64,000 bases of DNA from JAFEDN01 sp963795715 (GCA_963795715.1 CAWCIY010000002.1:1860001-1924000); one strand, 5' to 3'. Positions 1 to 9,542 are shown, counted from the first letter of the stretch. The notes: a model not told the origin generated them from the sequence alone. Program-made: numbers and translations.

Positions 1-1881
1 TTGTGCTTCGACATTACCTTGCTCAGCAGCTAATTTATATAAATGTACCGCTTCTTTGTAATCTTGTTCAACACCGTGACCACGGTAATAACAATTACCT
101 AAATTATTTTGGGCCGAGGCATAATTTTGCTCAGCAGCTAATTTATATAAACGTACCGCTTTTTTGTAATCTTGTTCAACACCGTGACCATGGTAATAAC
201 AATTACCTAAATTATTTTGGGCCGAGGCATAATTTTGATTAACAGCTAATTTAAAAAAATGTACTGCTTGTGAGGGAGTCAAAAAGCCAGCACGGTAACA
301 ATAACTACCTAAATGATCTTGGGCTGGAGCATAATCTTTATGAGCAGCTATTTCATATAACATAAACGCCTGACGCTCATCCTGGTTAACACCTAAACCA
401 AATTCAAAACAATAACCCAAATTATATTTGGCTGAAGCACTACCTTTTTTAGCAGCCAAGCTGTAGAAATCTACCGCTTTTTTCATATTTTTTTCAACAC
501 CATGACCATGGTGATAACAACTACCTAAACTATTCTGGGCTGGGGGATAACCTTGCTCAGCAGCTAAGGTATATAAACGTGCCGCTTCTTGGTAATCTTT
601 TGTAACACCATGACCATAATAATAACACTCACCTAAATTATGCTGGGCTTCGACATTATTTTGCTTATGCTTAGCAGCCAATCTATAGAAACCCACGGCT
701 TCTTTATGATCTTGTTTAACACCGTCACCATAATAATAACACTCACCTAAAATATTTTGAGCTTGGGCATGACCTTGAGCAGCAGCTAAGGTATATAAAC
801 GTACGGCTTCTTTGTAATCTTGTTTAACCCCGCGGCCATGGTAATAACATTCACCTAAATTATACTGAGCTTGGGCATGCTCTCGATCAGCAGCTAATCT
901 ATAGAAAGATTCCGCTTTTTGGTAATCTTTTGTAACACCGTAACCATAGTAATAACAATCACCTAAAATATTTCGAGCTTGGGCATGACCTTGAACAGCA
1001 GCTGAGTTACAAAGACGTATCGCTTCTTTGTAATCTTGTTTAACACCGTGACCATAGTAATAACACTCACCTAAATTATTTTGGGCTTGGGCATGACCTT
1101 GAACAACAGCTAAGTCATAAAGACGTATCGCTTCTTTGTAATCTTGTTTAACACCGTGACCATAGTAATAGCACTCGCCTAAATTATTTTGGGCTTGGGC
1201 ATTACCTTGAGCAGCAGCTAAGGTATATAAACCTACTGCTTTTTCGTAATCTTTTACAACCCATTGACCCTTGTAATAGCACTCACCTAAATTATTTTGG
1301 GCTAGGTGACAGCTTTGATAAAGATCAACAGCCCATTTAAGCAAACCTAACGCTTTGTCCTCATCTGTTGTAACCTCGGGGTATTTAAATAAGCTATTAG
1401 CTTGGTAACCAGCTAGTATATATAGAAGTATTGCTGTTTGTTTATTTTTCTCAACGCCGTGACCAGCGTCGTAACAAACACCTAAATGACGTTGGGCTAA
1501 GGCATCGCCTTGCTTAGCAGCTGAGATATATAACTTCTTCGCTTTTTCGTAATCTTTTTCAATACCCTCACCACCAGAATAATAACAATCACCTAAATTA
1601 CGCTGAGCTCGGGCATTACCTTGCTCAGCAGCCAAGGCATATAAATGAGCTGCTTCTTTTATATTTTTTTTAACACCGTGACCATAATAGTAACAATCAC
1701 CTAAATTATTTTGGGCTTGAGCATCACCTTGGTGAGCAGCTAAGGTATATAACCGGATTGCTTCTTTGTAATCTTGTTCAATAACGCGGCCATAGTAATA
1801 ATAATCACCTAATTTATTTTGAGCTTGGGAATCACCTTGATGAGCAGAACGTATCGTATCTTCTATACTTTGCTTTTTCAT
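1..1881 (-). CDS. Sel1-like repeat protein, C-terminus beyond window edge
   Basis: The reverse strand is open from an ATG at 1881 to base 1, giving 627 codons with no stop. The protein is almost entirely Sel1-type (TPR-like) repeats of about 36 residues, roughly 17 of them, each with the pattern A-Q-N-N-L-G-x-C-Y-Y-x-G-x-G-V-x-x-D-Y-x-x-A. At DNA level this appears as a 108-bp periodicity. Sel1 arrays form alpha-solenoids that bind other proteins; in Legionella such proteins (LpnE, EnhC) act in host entry and trafficking, but that role here is inference. No signal peptide is visible after the start MKKQSIEDTI. The unit near 1320-1450 is the most degenerate. The ribosome binding site is weak, so the exact start is less certain than the frame. 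Confidence 0.85.
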   Translation of the reverse strand, partial: MKKQSIEDTIRSAHQGDSQAQNKLGDYYYYGRVIEQDYKEAIRLYTLAAHQGDAQAQNNLGDCYYYGHGVKKNIKEAAHLYALAAEQGNARAQRNLGDCYYSGGEGIEKDYEKAKKLYISAAKQGDALAQRHLGVCYDAGHGVEKNKQTAILLYILAGYQANSLFKYPEVTTDEDKALGLLKWAVDLYQSCHLAQNNLGECYYKGQWVVKDYEKAVGLYTLAAAQGNAQAQNNLGECYYYGHGVKQDYKEAIRLYDLAVVQGHAQAQNNLGECYYYGHGVKQDYKEAIRLCNSAAVQGHAQARNILGDCYYYGYGVTKDYQKAESFYRLAADREHAQAQYNLGECYYHGRGVKQDYKEAVRLYTLAAAQGHAQAQNILGECYYYGDGVKQDHKEAVGFYRLAAKHKQNNVEAQHNLGECYYYGHGVTKDYQEAARLYTLAAEQGYPPAQNSLGSCYHHGHGVEKNMKKAVDFYSLAAKKGSASAKYNLGYCFEFGLGVNQDERQAFMLYEIAAHKDYAPAQDHLGSYCYRAGFLTPSQAVHFFKLAVNQNYASAQNNLGNCYYHGHGVEQDYKKAVRLYKLAAEQNYASAQNNLGNCYYRGHGVEQDYKEAVHLYKLAAEQGNVEAQ

Positions 1882-2199
1882 AAACTGTGTCTCATATTAG
1901 TTGAGTGTAGATGATAGAAATTTAACATCTAATTTTATTTAAGGCTAGTAGGGAGTACCAGGACTTGACCCTAACCTTAGCAGGATTTCTCTATTAACTT
2001 ATTATAACTTATTAAGTATGATAGACTTTAAAAATTGGTTATATCGTTATAAGGAGGATGGCATCTTGAGTCCTGGTTTATTTTTGAATTCCCCGAATAA
2101 TCCCCGACTGCCTTGCAGGGTTAAAGTGCCCGGAGTTATTGAGACTGTTTGAAATTATTAGATATTTATATGGGAAATTTTTCTTATTGAAGTGCGGAA
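1882..2199. other. Intergenic stretch without a recognisable gene
   Basis: AT-rich spacer between the Sel1 gene and an IS66-type remnant. I see no open frame with coding character and no clear hairpin terminator. It probably holds the promoter of the leftward Sel1 gene, but no convincing -35/-10 pair stands out. Confidence 0.4.
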
Positions 2200-2703
2200 T
2201 GTAAGAGATAATATTCGATTCAACGGATTTTGATGTTCATATTTTTGTATCAAAATATGCGACCAAATCGTTATACCCAACTTACTTTTTGGAAATGGCC
2301 TTTCCATCGGTGGCAGGGTGATGATTTGTGGCTGCGGATTATTTTCACATCGACAGTGCCGCTTATAACGCTTACGACAAATTCTCCTTCGATAAGCTTG
2401 TACATCAATGATTTCTAACACTTCTGAATTGTCCTCGCTTCTTTGATGTTTTTTTTTCTTCCGATTGCTGTTCTGAATGGCTTGTCGTCTTTTCTGATTT
2501 ATTCCCAAAAATCTGCTGCTCTCGTTTGCGTAATTTGGCTTTGAGTTCTTCTAGTTCCGCCTCCAATTCTTCTTGTCGGCTTTTGATCTGTTTAAATTGC
2601 CATTCCCAATAACTGGATTGCTGTTTATAGTGAATGACTGATGTCTTCAATTCTTTGAGTTTTTCCCATTTTTCAATAGCCGACGGGTTCACCGAATATT
2701 TAC
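2200..2703 (-). pseudogene. IS66-type transposase remnant (N-terminal part, internally deleted)
   Basis: Two overlapping reverse frames (2405-2737 and 2158-2508) match consecutive parts of the intact 560-residue transposase at 19761-21443: the coiled-coil segment ending KLRKREQQ, then the R-R-I-C-R-K-R-Y-K-R segment and the SKLGITIW segment. The Cys-rich zinc-finger part between them is deleted and the frame shifts. Sequence similarity stops near 2203. The 5' end of the element is intact: the inverted repeat with GGTTCACCGAATATTTAC ends at 2703 and is followed by AAAATGTG and a MITE end, the same target used by the intact copies. The first coding residues of the transposase are also missing. 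Not functional. Confidence 0.85.
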
Positions 2704-3033
2704 AAAATGTGCTGATGTGACACTCTTTTTTGTGCATGACCTAGTCTGGAATGGATTTCAACAAATTATATTACCAGTATCAAATGCCAAGATTTGACCC
2801 CTTCGACTTTTGATCTGTTTAAATTGCCATTCCCAATAACTGGATTGCTGTTTATAGTGAATGACTGATGTCTTCAATTCTTTGAGTTTTCCCCATTTTT
2901 CAATAGCCGACGGGTTCACCGAATATTTACAAAATGTGCTGATGTGACACTCTTTTTTGTGCATGACCTAGTCTGGAATGGATTTCAATAAATTATATTA
3001 CCAGTATCAAATTCCAAGATTTGACCCCTTCGA
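2580..3033. repeat. 227-bp tandem duplication covering an IS66 end
   Basis: The segment 2580-2806 is repeated almost identically at 2807-3033. Each unit contains the first part of the IS66 remnant, its terminal repeat, the AAAATGTG plus MITE end, and a tail ending AAGATTTGACCCCTTCGA (2789-2806 and 3016-3033). A third copy of that 18-mer follows at 3036-3053. The second unit creates a spurious reverse reading frame at 2758-2964. Only a few substitutions separate the units, so the duplication is recent. Confidence 0.85.
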
Positions 3034-3114
3034 ACAAGATTTGACCCCTTCGAATTTATTAATTAAGTTAAATGCGGTACGTTTAGTACATGTCAAGTCC
3101 ACGGTGTCAGTCCA

Positions 3115-3299
3115 CGGTGTCAGATCCACATATTTCAACTTAATTCTGAAAAAAATCAATGCATTAAAATTTAAAATGTACGGGTAAAAATTGCACCTCT
3201 TTGCAGCTCTGATTGTCTAATATTTACACGTATATTTCCTCGATTAATTCCATTGTTTTTCAAATCATTACTGTAAAATATGTGGATGTGACACCGTAT
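3115..3299 (-). repeat. MITE, short form (about 185 bp), copy 1
   Basis: Reverse-oriented copy of the element found at 8156-8337 and as the left half of the long copies. Its ends are related inverted repeats: CGGTGTCAGATCCACATATT at one end and the complement of CGGTGTCACATCCACATATT at the other. The small forward reading frame 2978-3187 runs into it and is not considered a gene. A partial repeat of the end (GTCCACGGTGTCA) lies just upstream at about 3096. Confidence 0.8.
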
Positions 3300-3369
3300 C
3301 TGCATTCATCGCGCATTAATCAGGCTAGACATTATTAAACTTAATATTGAGGTTGTCTAGAAAGAAATT

Positions 3370-3389
3370 CTTAAGAGTATCTTAAATTT
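3370..3389 (+). promoter_or_regulatory. Candidate PmrA-type direct repeat
   Basis: CTTAAGAGT-AT-CTTAAATTT has the spacing of the Legionella PmrA box (two 9-mers like CTTAATATT separated by 2 bp), with 7 of 9 matches in each half. A perfect single half-site CTTAATATT lies at 3340-3348. PmrA controls many Legionella effector genes. AT-rich DNA gives such matches by chance, so this is only suggestive. Confidence 0.3.
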
Positions 3390-3431
3390 TTCTTCAGCAG
3401 CGATGTTAATTAAAAAAATCCAGAAAGTCAC

Positions 3432-3460
3432 TTGACCTCGGCCTGACATTATTTTATAAA
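3432..3460 (+). promoter_or_regulatory. Candidate sigma-70 promoter for the 1473-residue gene
   Basis: TTGACC (3432-3437), a 17-bp spacer and TATAAA (3455-3460), ending 32 bp before the ATG at 3493. Spacing and hexamers fit the housekeeping consensus well. Confidence 0.5.
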
Positions 3461-3492
3461 AGAAAAAGATAAAATTTTGATAGGACAATATT

Positions 3493-6400
3493 ATGCTAAA
3501 AGAACAAACAGTCACAGAACCAACCCCATCCAACCCTTCCCCTCAACCCATCAATAATATTACCGAAGACTTTAAACAACTTAAAGATGAGTTAAAAGGG
3601 ATAAATCCAGACATTGATAAAATTTATGATTTAATTTTTAAGATAGAAAGTTCTGAGCAAGAAAATTGCCTTATTTTAATTGAAGCTACCGCTTTAGTCT
3701 TGAGACGATCTTGTCCAAAAAAAAACTCTTCTGAGTCAAGAGAGGAAAAGTTAAAATTAAAAAAAATAAGCGAAAAAGAAGTTATTGCGCTAAGTAATAA
3801 ATTCTTAAAATTAATTGAGGTGGTTTCTCCTGACAATTCAGGATTCGCCCAACAATGTTTGCTTGAGTACTATGGGCGGTGGATTTCGGATGAATTGACA
3901 AATAAACAGATCATAGCTGAAAGAATGGAGATGACACGAAAATTAGCAGATTTTTGGTATCAACTATATCAACAAGATGAAAGCCTGTTCCCATATTTTT
4001 TACAAAACTTGTCACAATTGTTTGATAGTGTATTTATTAATAATAAAAAGTTGACTTTATTTAAAATATTTTATGAAAGTGTATTTAAACAGGTGAAGCA
4101 ACTAGAGGAAAAAAAATTACCTGGTTATCATCGGACTCCATTACAAAGTATTATGGAAGAGCTAGCAGAATTAAAGGACGTAGATCTCCCAAATTCACAG
4201 ATGGATTACATTGTCGAACATGCAATAAAATTCATAAATAATATAAATCCAGATCTCCCACTAACCAGCTCCTGTCACTCATTTCATAATCTTTTAGTAG
4301 GACTAAAAAAGATTTTGATAACTATAGAACCTTTGCAGATAAAGAAAGCCCTAGTATCTATCATGGTGTTAGACGATCTTAAATCGGCTTTTAATGCGCT
4401 GGAAAAACAAATAAAATCTTTTGGCTTTGACCAACTTGAATTAAATAGTGTTAACTTTATATCAGAATTTTTTAAAGATATGGTACAGCTTATAGAAGAA
4501 AAATATCGAGAGTATACTAAAGGTACCAATGCTATATTGAAGCTATTGATAGATTTATTACTAGCTTCAACTGATGTGTTAATTTGTTTGGAAGAACTAC
4601 AACATTGTTCTTCAACTAATTCTGCAAAATTTGAATTAAAAATTATTGAAACATTAATTTCTTTTGCTAAAATTAACCGATCAAATCATTCTACCACATA
4701 CCAATCTTACCTTGCTAGGTTTTTGAATAGTCAGCTTCCATTAATGGGAATAATGGCTAACAAAATGAGCAGCAAAGATTCTTTCTCAGCACTACATGAG
4801 TTTTTATCTTTAGAAAGCTCGCGCAAAGAACCTATTATTAATCTCAATTTAATTTTATTAATACTCATCATTTTGCGAAATGATTGTAGTAAAGGTTTGG
4901 ATTTTGAACAGATGTACACTAAACTAGTAGAAAAAAATTCAGATCTTGAGATAATAATTAAAATGAGAAATATTAACGCTTATCAAGGATTAATCCGTGA
5001 TTTCTTATCTTTATTGCCGAAGAGAGGTATTGATCTAGAAAATAAACCATATTTAAGCCTAAAGGAAGTATCTACTGCTGCCTACGATATAGTTATGGGT
5101 AGAAAAAAAGCAAATAATAACAATAAGGACGCTAAGCAATCTGCTATCAAAAAAAATGAAGATAACAAAGCTACGGCTAACACTAAAAATGCACAGCAAC
5201 AGGTGATTTCTAACCCTGATGGAGCAACTCAGGAAGAGGCTAAAGACGAAAATTCAAAAAAAAGTAAAAATAAGCAGAAAAAAAAGCAAAAACAAGCAAA
5301 AAAGAAAGCCGAATCGGAAAAAGTAAAAAAAGAAATAAATTCAGCCCAAGGTCAGACTGGAGATAGTACTTTACTCGATAAAAATAATAAATTAGAAAAT
5401 AATGCAAACGCTACGCAATTTGATAACAAAGAAGGGCAGCTGGCCTTGCAACATATTAATTTATCAAGCCCCTCTTCCTTGAGCTTGGGTGGAATTATAA
5501 AGCTTGATACTAGTCTTGAAATCAAACACAAAGAAGCCCAGACCTCTATTAACTCTGAGGTTACTATGAAAGAGGCAAAAGAAGAACAAAATTCAGCTTC
5601 AGGCGATTGTTTAAACCAGATTGATAACCTCATTAATTCTTCACCTAATCCAAATCAAACGGATTTCGTTGGGTTAGCGGTAAATGATGGGGCTTCAAAT
5701 TCTATTTTAAATAACACAAATTCTAGTTTGGAATCTGACATAACAACATCTTCTAATTCTATTCACATACCTGAAGAGTTATCAAAGAAACTTGAAAATG
5801 AGAAGAGAGAATCCGCCCATATTTTAAATCTTACTAATCTGCCAATTCAACAAGATACAACATCCCCCCCCTTAACTGCGACCGATTCTCCTCCTGTACA
5901 AACGATGTCTGTTGCGCCAGATCTAGTTCTCCATTTGCAAACACCACCACATTTAGAACCATCACCTCAACTCACAACAGACAATTTGTCAGATGCTTCA
6001 ACCTCTGATCTTGTAAATAATAAGGATATAAAGCCATCAACCTCGTCTGAAGATGCAAATGATACGACTGTACAAGTAGCGACCTCACTCCCTACTGCGA
6101 TTGATGAGAGCAGAAAAGAGGTAAAGTCAGACTTAAATTTGATCGAAGTTACAACGTCACAGCCACAAGTTCAAAAATCCCCGGCTGTAGTAAATTCAAA
6201 TCATAAAGATGAAAGGGTACGGCAACTATTAAAACAATCTCGAGCGCCAAATGGCTATGAATGGCGAAAAGTTGTTGAAAAGAATCTTTTTCCTGCGGAC
6301 AAAGAATTAGCAAGTACTGATGATAACCTTACTGAGCCTCCTAACCCCGAATCGAATACAACACCTGTGCCGTCTGCTCCAATTTTGGGTTCGGAGGGAA

Positions 6401-7914
6401 AACAATATCGCATACTAACGCGTAGAGTGAACTTTGATCCTAAAACCCCAAATTCAGCGATGTCGTCTGGCCCTGACAGCTCGCAAACTCCCCACATACA
6501 ATCCATGCTGGAAACAAAACTCGAGCAACCCATTATTCAAGGACAGGCAGAGAATAAGAGCAAGGATCATTCAGAACCATCTTATTTCAAAATTTCTCAG
6601 TTGGAACACGAAATAGTGAACTTAAAGCAGCAGTGGAAACAAAGAAATGCTCAATCGCAGCAAAAAAATGAGCTATTAGAACGAAAAATCATCAAATTAA
6701 AATCAACACTCAAACGGCAACAGCAGAAGTATCGACAGGATCAACAAGCCTCTGTGGATAAAACTAAAAATTTGCAGGCTCAAGTAAAAAATGGGGCGGA
6801 GCGGCTAGCGGAGCTAACAGCCAAATTAAAGGAAGAAAAAGAGCAGCAAGCAAAAAAGATCAACGAATTAGCATCTGAAATTGAACAATTAAAAAATCAA
6901 ATGGAGAAAGGAGATCAGCAGCTACCGCAACTTACAAAAGAATGGAAGGAAGCTCAGCAAACGATCCTTGAATTAAAATTTAAACTGGCAAAGCAGGAGC
7001 TGTGGTCTAAGGAAGAAAAAGGGCAACAAGAAGACAAGATCCACCAATTAGAAGCAAAATTTGGTGAGCAGCAAAAGTCGATCGAAGTGCTATCGCTTCA
7101 TGTACAAACATTAACAAAACAAGCAGAACAAGGAATGCAGCAGATAGCCATGTTAGCAGCTAAAAATAGGCAAGAACCACAACAGGAAAGACTGCCCGAA
7201 TTGAAACAAGAATCTCGAACACAGCGTAAACTTTCAGCTGCGGCGACACGATTTTCCCCAAGGTTCGCTGTTACTGAATCACACTCTCAACAACAAGTGG
7301 CCGATATTATTAAGTGTCACAGCATTATAATGTCAAATCCTAAAAATCCCCTTCCTAAAGAGGAGGAAAGAAAAAGAACAGCCATTTATTTGGAAGAGCA
7401 AGCCAATGGTAACATTATGATGCATTATTGGTGGGCGGATAAATGGGTTCCTTACTGCCCAATAGATCAAGAACAGGCCCGTCAAACCAAAGAATATTTC
7501 ATGGTCGCCAAAAGCATTGAAGCAACTGCATATCCATCAACCTTTTGGAATGTCTTATTGTTATGCGGCTTCCCCAACCCGTATATTTCTAACCAAAGCT
7601 ACACTTCATATACTCCTAACTCACAGTTCGCCCCAAGGCAATCAATTCCATCGTTAGTATCAAATGTTACTGACTCTATGATGGGAGCCACATCTTCACT
7701 TATGACAATGGCATTGCCATATCCTCAGGCCATGACAAACCCTGGGCCGCCACCATCGCAATCACCATTAAGCACAAACCTTGTATCAAGTAGTATAAAT
7801 CAAACTTTTTTTGGAGGATCACCCGTGCCCACAAGAGGGCCATTACCCCAACAGCCCTCAGTCCAGTATCATAGCCAGTATTCTTGTCCCTATCTTTACT
7901 TACCCCCCCTTTAA
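3493..7914 (+). CDS. Large coiled-coil protein of unknown function, candidate effector
   Basis: 1473 residues, family not recognised. Three parts are visible. Residues about 20-535 are a helical, Leu/Ile-rich domain with no repeat I can define. Residues about 535-1030 are low-complexity and hydrophilic, rich in Lys/Gln/Asn/Ser, with a run of lysines near 595-620 and Pro/Thr/Ser-rich stretches. Residues about 1040-1260 form a strong heptad-type coiled coil full of Gln, Glu and Lys. The C-terminus has a short compact segment with aromatic residues (MMHYWWADKW) and a Pro/Ser-rich tail. There is no signal peptide or membrane segment. Size, solubility and disorder resemble Legionellales Dot/Icm substrates, which is inference. 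It appears to be transcribed alone. Confidence 0.85.
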   Translation: MLKEQTVTEPTPSNPSPQPINNITEDFKQLKDELKGINPDIDKIYDLIFKIESSEQENCLILIEATALVLRRSCPKKNSSESREEKLKLKKISEKEVIALSNKFLKLIEVVSPDNSGFAQQCLLEYYGRWISDELTNKQIIAERMEMTRKLADFWYQLYQQDESLFPYFLQNLSQLFDSVFINNKKLTLFKIFYESVFKQVKQLEEKKLPGYHRTPLQSIMEELAELKDVDLPNSQMDYIVEHAIKFINNINPDLPLTSSCHSFHNLLVGLKKILITIEPLQIKKALVSIMVLDDLKSAFNALEKQIKSFGFDQLELNSVNFISEFFKDMVQLIEEKYREYTKGTNAILKLLIDLLLASTDVLICLEELQHCSSTNSAKFELKIIETLISFAKINRSNHSTTYQSYLARFLNSQLPLMGIMANKMSSKDSFSALHEFLSLESSRKEPIINLNLILLILIILRNDCSKGLDFEQMYTKLVEKNSDLEIIIKMRNINAYQGLIRDFLSLLPKRGIDLENKPYLSLKEVSTAAYDIVMGRKKANNNNKDAKQSAIKKNEDNKATANTKNAQQQVISNPDGATQEEAKDENSKKSKNKQKKKQKQAKKKAESEKVKKEINSAQGQTGDSTLLDKNNKLENNANATQFDNKEGQLALQHINLSSPSSLSLGGIIKLDTSLEIKHKEAQTSINSEVTMKEAKEEQNSASGDCLNQIDNLINSSPNPNQTDFVGLAVNDGASNSILNNTNSSLESDITTSSNSIHIPEELSKKLENEKRESAHILNLTNLPIQQDTTSPPLTATDSPPVQTMSVAPDLVLHLQTPPHLEPSPQLTTDNLSDASTSDLVNNKDIKPSTSSEDANDTTVQVATSLPTAIDESRKEVKSDLNLIEVTTSQPQVQKSPAVVNSNHKDERVRQLLKQSRAPNGYEWRKVVEKNLFPADKELASTDDNLTEPPNPESNTTPVPSAPILGSEGKQYRILTRRVNFDPKTPNSAMSSGPDSSQTPHIQSMLETKLEQPIIQGQAENKSKDHSEPSYFKISQLEHEIVNLKQQWKQRNAQSQQKNELLERKIIKLKSTLKRQQQKYRQDQQASVDKTKNLQAQVKNGAERLAELTAKLKEEKEQQAKKINELASEIEQLKNQMEKGDQQLPQLTKEWKEAQQTILELKFKLAKQELWSKEEKGQQEDKIHQLEAKFGEQQKSIEVLSLHVQTLTKQAEQGMQQIAMLAAKNRQEPQQERLPELKQESRTQRKLSAAATRFSPRFAVTESHSQQQVADIIKCHSIIMSNPKNPLPKEEERKRTAIYLEEQANGNIMMHYWWADKWVPYCPIDQEQARQTKEYFMVAKSIEATAYPSTFWNVLLLCGFPNPYISNQSYTSYTPNSQFAPRQSIPSLVSNVTDSMMGATSSLMTMALPYPQAMTNPGPPPSQSPLSTNLVSSSINQTFFGGSPVPTRGPLPQQPSVQYHSQYSCPYLYLPPL

Positions 7915-8043
7915 TCATTATAGGTAAGAAGGTGAGTGAAGAACACCAAATAAATCGAAGGATACATCCATTGAAATATGCAGTAGAAGGGTGGGGCTTG
8001 CGGAGGGTAGAATGTCACTAAACCTAGCCAAGGGCCAAAACTT

Positions 8044-8123
8044 CGTCATTCCGAGGAGCTTGCGACGAGGGATCTCCTTAATTCATAATCTACGAAGATC
8101 TCTCGCTAGCGCTCGGGATGACG
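8044..8123. repeat. 80-bp palindromic intergenic repeat
   Basis: CGTCATTCCGAGGAGCTTGC at the left is an imperfect inverted match to GCGCTCGGGATGACG at the right, with GGATCTCC/AGATCTC continuing the stem inward. The unit is GC-richer than its surroundings and resembles the CGTCATCCCGAGCG-type palindromes scattered in several obligate intracellular and alphaproteobacterial genomes. No second copy was seen in the window. Confidence 0.6.
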
Positions 8124-8155
8124 CGCTATGCGAAAACGGCGTCTAGAGCGAGATA

Positions 8156-8337
8156 CGGTGTCACACCCACATATTTTACAGTAATGATTTGAAAAATAAT
8201 GGAATTAATCAAGGAAATATACGTGTAAATATTAGACAATCAGAGCTGCAAAGAGGTGCAATTTTTACCCGTACATTTTAAATTTTAATGCATTGATTTT
8301 TTTCAGAATTAAGTTGAAATATGTGGATCTGACACCG
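8156..8337 (+). repeat. MITE, short form, copy 2
   Basis: About 182 bp, with related ends CGGTGTCACACCCACATATT and, inverted, CGGTGTCAGATCCACATATT. Preceded by AGAGCGAGATA, as in the other copies (GAGATACGGTGTCAC). It carries no transposase. Confidence 0.85.
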
Positions 8338-8350
8338 TGGACTGCAAATT

Positions 8351-8494
8351 ATGGAAGGGATTAGCGTAGTTCAATTTTATAAAGAACATATCGAAAAACC
8401 GGTTAGAGTGTGTATAGCCCATTTGAATGATCTGAGGAAAAAAATTATTCGGATTTTTGGGGATTCAGCCTGTCAAATATATGGAATTTCTTAA
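8351..8494 (+). CDS. Small open frame of 47 residues, doubtful
   Basis: ATG at 8351 to TAA at 8494, beginning MEGISVVQFYKEH and rich in basic and aromatic residues. It starts 14 bp after a MITE and has no good ribosome binding site. It may be the remnant of a gene cut by the MITE. Family not recognised. Confidence 0.2.
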   Translation: MEGISVVQFYKEHIEKPVRVCIAHLNDLRKKIIRIFGDSACQIYGIS

Positions 8495-8671
8495 AAAAAA
8501 GTCGCAGACATTTGGTTTGATGAAGTTTATCTCGTGCGATTGATTTTTCGAGATAATGCTGCTATATTAATTCAAAATTTCAAACGGAAAATATAATGAG
8601 ATTTGATTTAAAAAAACATTCTGTAATCAATTACTTTATGCAAATTATTTTCCAACCACAAAAAAAAAAAC

Positions 8672-9277
8672 TTGCTAACATTTATTCAGGATGAGAAAGT
8701 TACTAAAGATGTAGTATTTGTCATTTTGGGTTTCCTAAATCCTGTTGAAATTCTTCGATTAAATAATACCTCGCGTGTTTTTAATAAGTTTTTTAAAGAA
8801 TATAATAACTCGCGTGTTTCTATAAATGATGCACAAAATCAGTATACTGCAGCAAAACGAGAATTTAAAGAGCAAAAAGATTTATTACCAAAAAAACTTA
8901 ATAGAATCGGCAAAGTGATGAATTTTCTTTTTCGTTACCCGCTCGGCAGAATCGAAATTTTTGGAGTAATGAACCTCTATATTGCTTCCTCATTTAAGCC
9001 CCTCGATCAAACTGAAGTTTTCATGAGAAGTGGTTATCAACAATTTTCTTGTCTCGACAACAGAGTTGGGAATGCTTTAGAAACTATTACCTGCGCAGAA
9101 ATGATATTTGGTCTTGCAGTGGTCGCTGGCACAGTAGCCATGGGATGCGCCAATTCTTATCGAGAACGACAAAAAGCAAAACTGTCTGCAGGAAAAGTAT
9201 CTCAAACTGCTTTCTATTTTACAAAAAGAAAAAAGACTCAATCCCAACTCCCTTCACGACCTAATTTTTACCCATAG
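8672..9277 (+). CDS. F-box-like domain protein, candidate effector
   Basis: 201 residues from a TTG at 8672. Residues 8-45 fit an F-box: VxxDVVFxILGFLxPxEILRLxxTSRxFxKFF, close to the eukaryotic LPxEVLxxILSFLxxxDLLRLxxVSRxW pattern. F-box proteins recruit a substrate to the SKP1/Cullin ubiquitin ligase; bacterial examples are Legionella AnkB and LegU1. The C-terminal half has one possible membrane segment (about 140-160, IFGLAVVAGTVAMG) and a basic tail. An ATG at 8596 with a GGA-type ribosome binding site opens a frame (MRFDLKKHSV) that would join the F-box frame if an 11-A tract at 8660-8670 lost one A. The true start is therefore unclear; the gene may be phase-variable or read by slippage. 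Confidence 0.65.
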   Translation: MLTFIQDEKVTKDVVFVILGFLNPVEILRLNNTSRVFNKFFKEYNNSRVSINDAQNQYTAAKREFKEQKDLLPKKLNRIGKVMNFLFRYPLGRIEIFGVMNLYIASSFKPLDQTEVFMRSGYQQFSCLDNRVGNALETITCAEMIFGLAVVAGTVAMGCANSYRERQKAKLSAGKVSQTAFYFTKRKKTQSQLPSRPNFYP

Positions 9278-9420
9278 TCATCTCTTTCCTTTTTAGGGCC
9301 CCCTGATACCTCCAATAAATAGAATCAAGGTTGCAAAGCTATCTCCAAATCTAAGCACATCGCCGCTTTAAACCGTGATGGATGATCCATCACTAGCGTC
9401 TTAATCTTCTCGGAGAGATA

Positions 9421-9542
9421 CGGTGTCACACCCACATATTTTACAGTAATGATTTGAAAAACAATGGAATTAATCAAGGAAATATACGTGTAAATATTAG
9501 ACAATCAGAGCTGCAAAGAGGTGCAATTTTTACCCGTACATT
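9421..9542 (+). repeat. MITE, short form truncated at 3' side, copy 3
   Basis: Begins CGGTGTCACACCCACATATT like the other copies and runs to CCCGTACATT, where the deleted IS66-type element starts at 9543. The missing 3' part is not found after the IS at 10610, so insertion was followed by a deletion. Confidence 0.8.

Noticed and set aside
3..242. Forward reading frame of 79 residues with an internal repeat
   Set aside because: It lies antisense to the Sel1 gene and merely mirrors two 108-bp units.
1..1880. Regular 108-bp repeats that could suggest a CRISPR or satellite array
   Set aside because: The units are in frame, translate to Sel1 repeats and lack constant repeat/variable spacer structure.
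2230..2418. Forward 62-residue frame over the IS66 remnant
   Set aside because: Antisense to recognisable transposase sequence.
9049..9264. 71-residue frame overlapping the F-box gene
   Set aside because: Alternative frame of the F-box gene with no start signal and no family.
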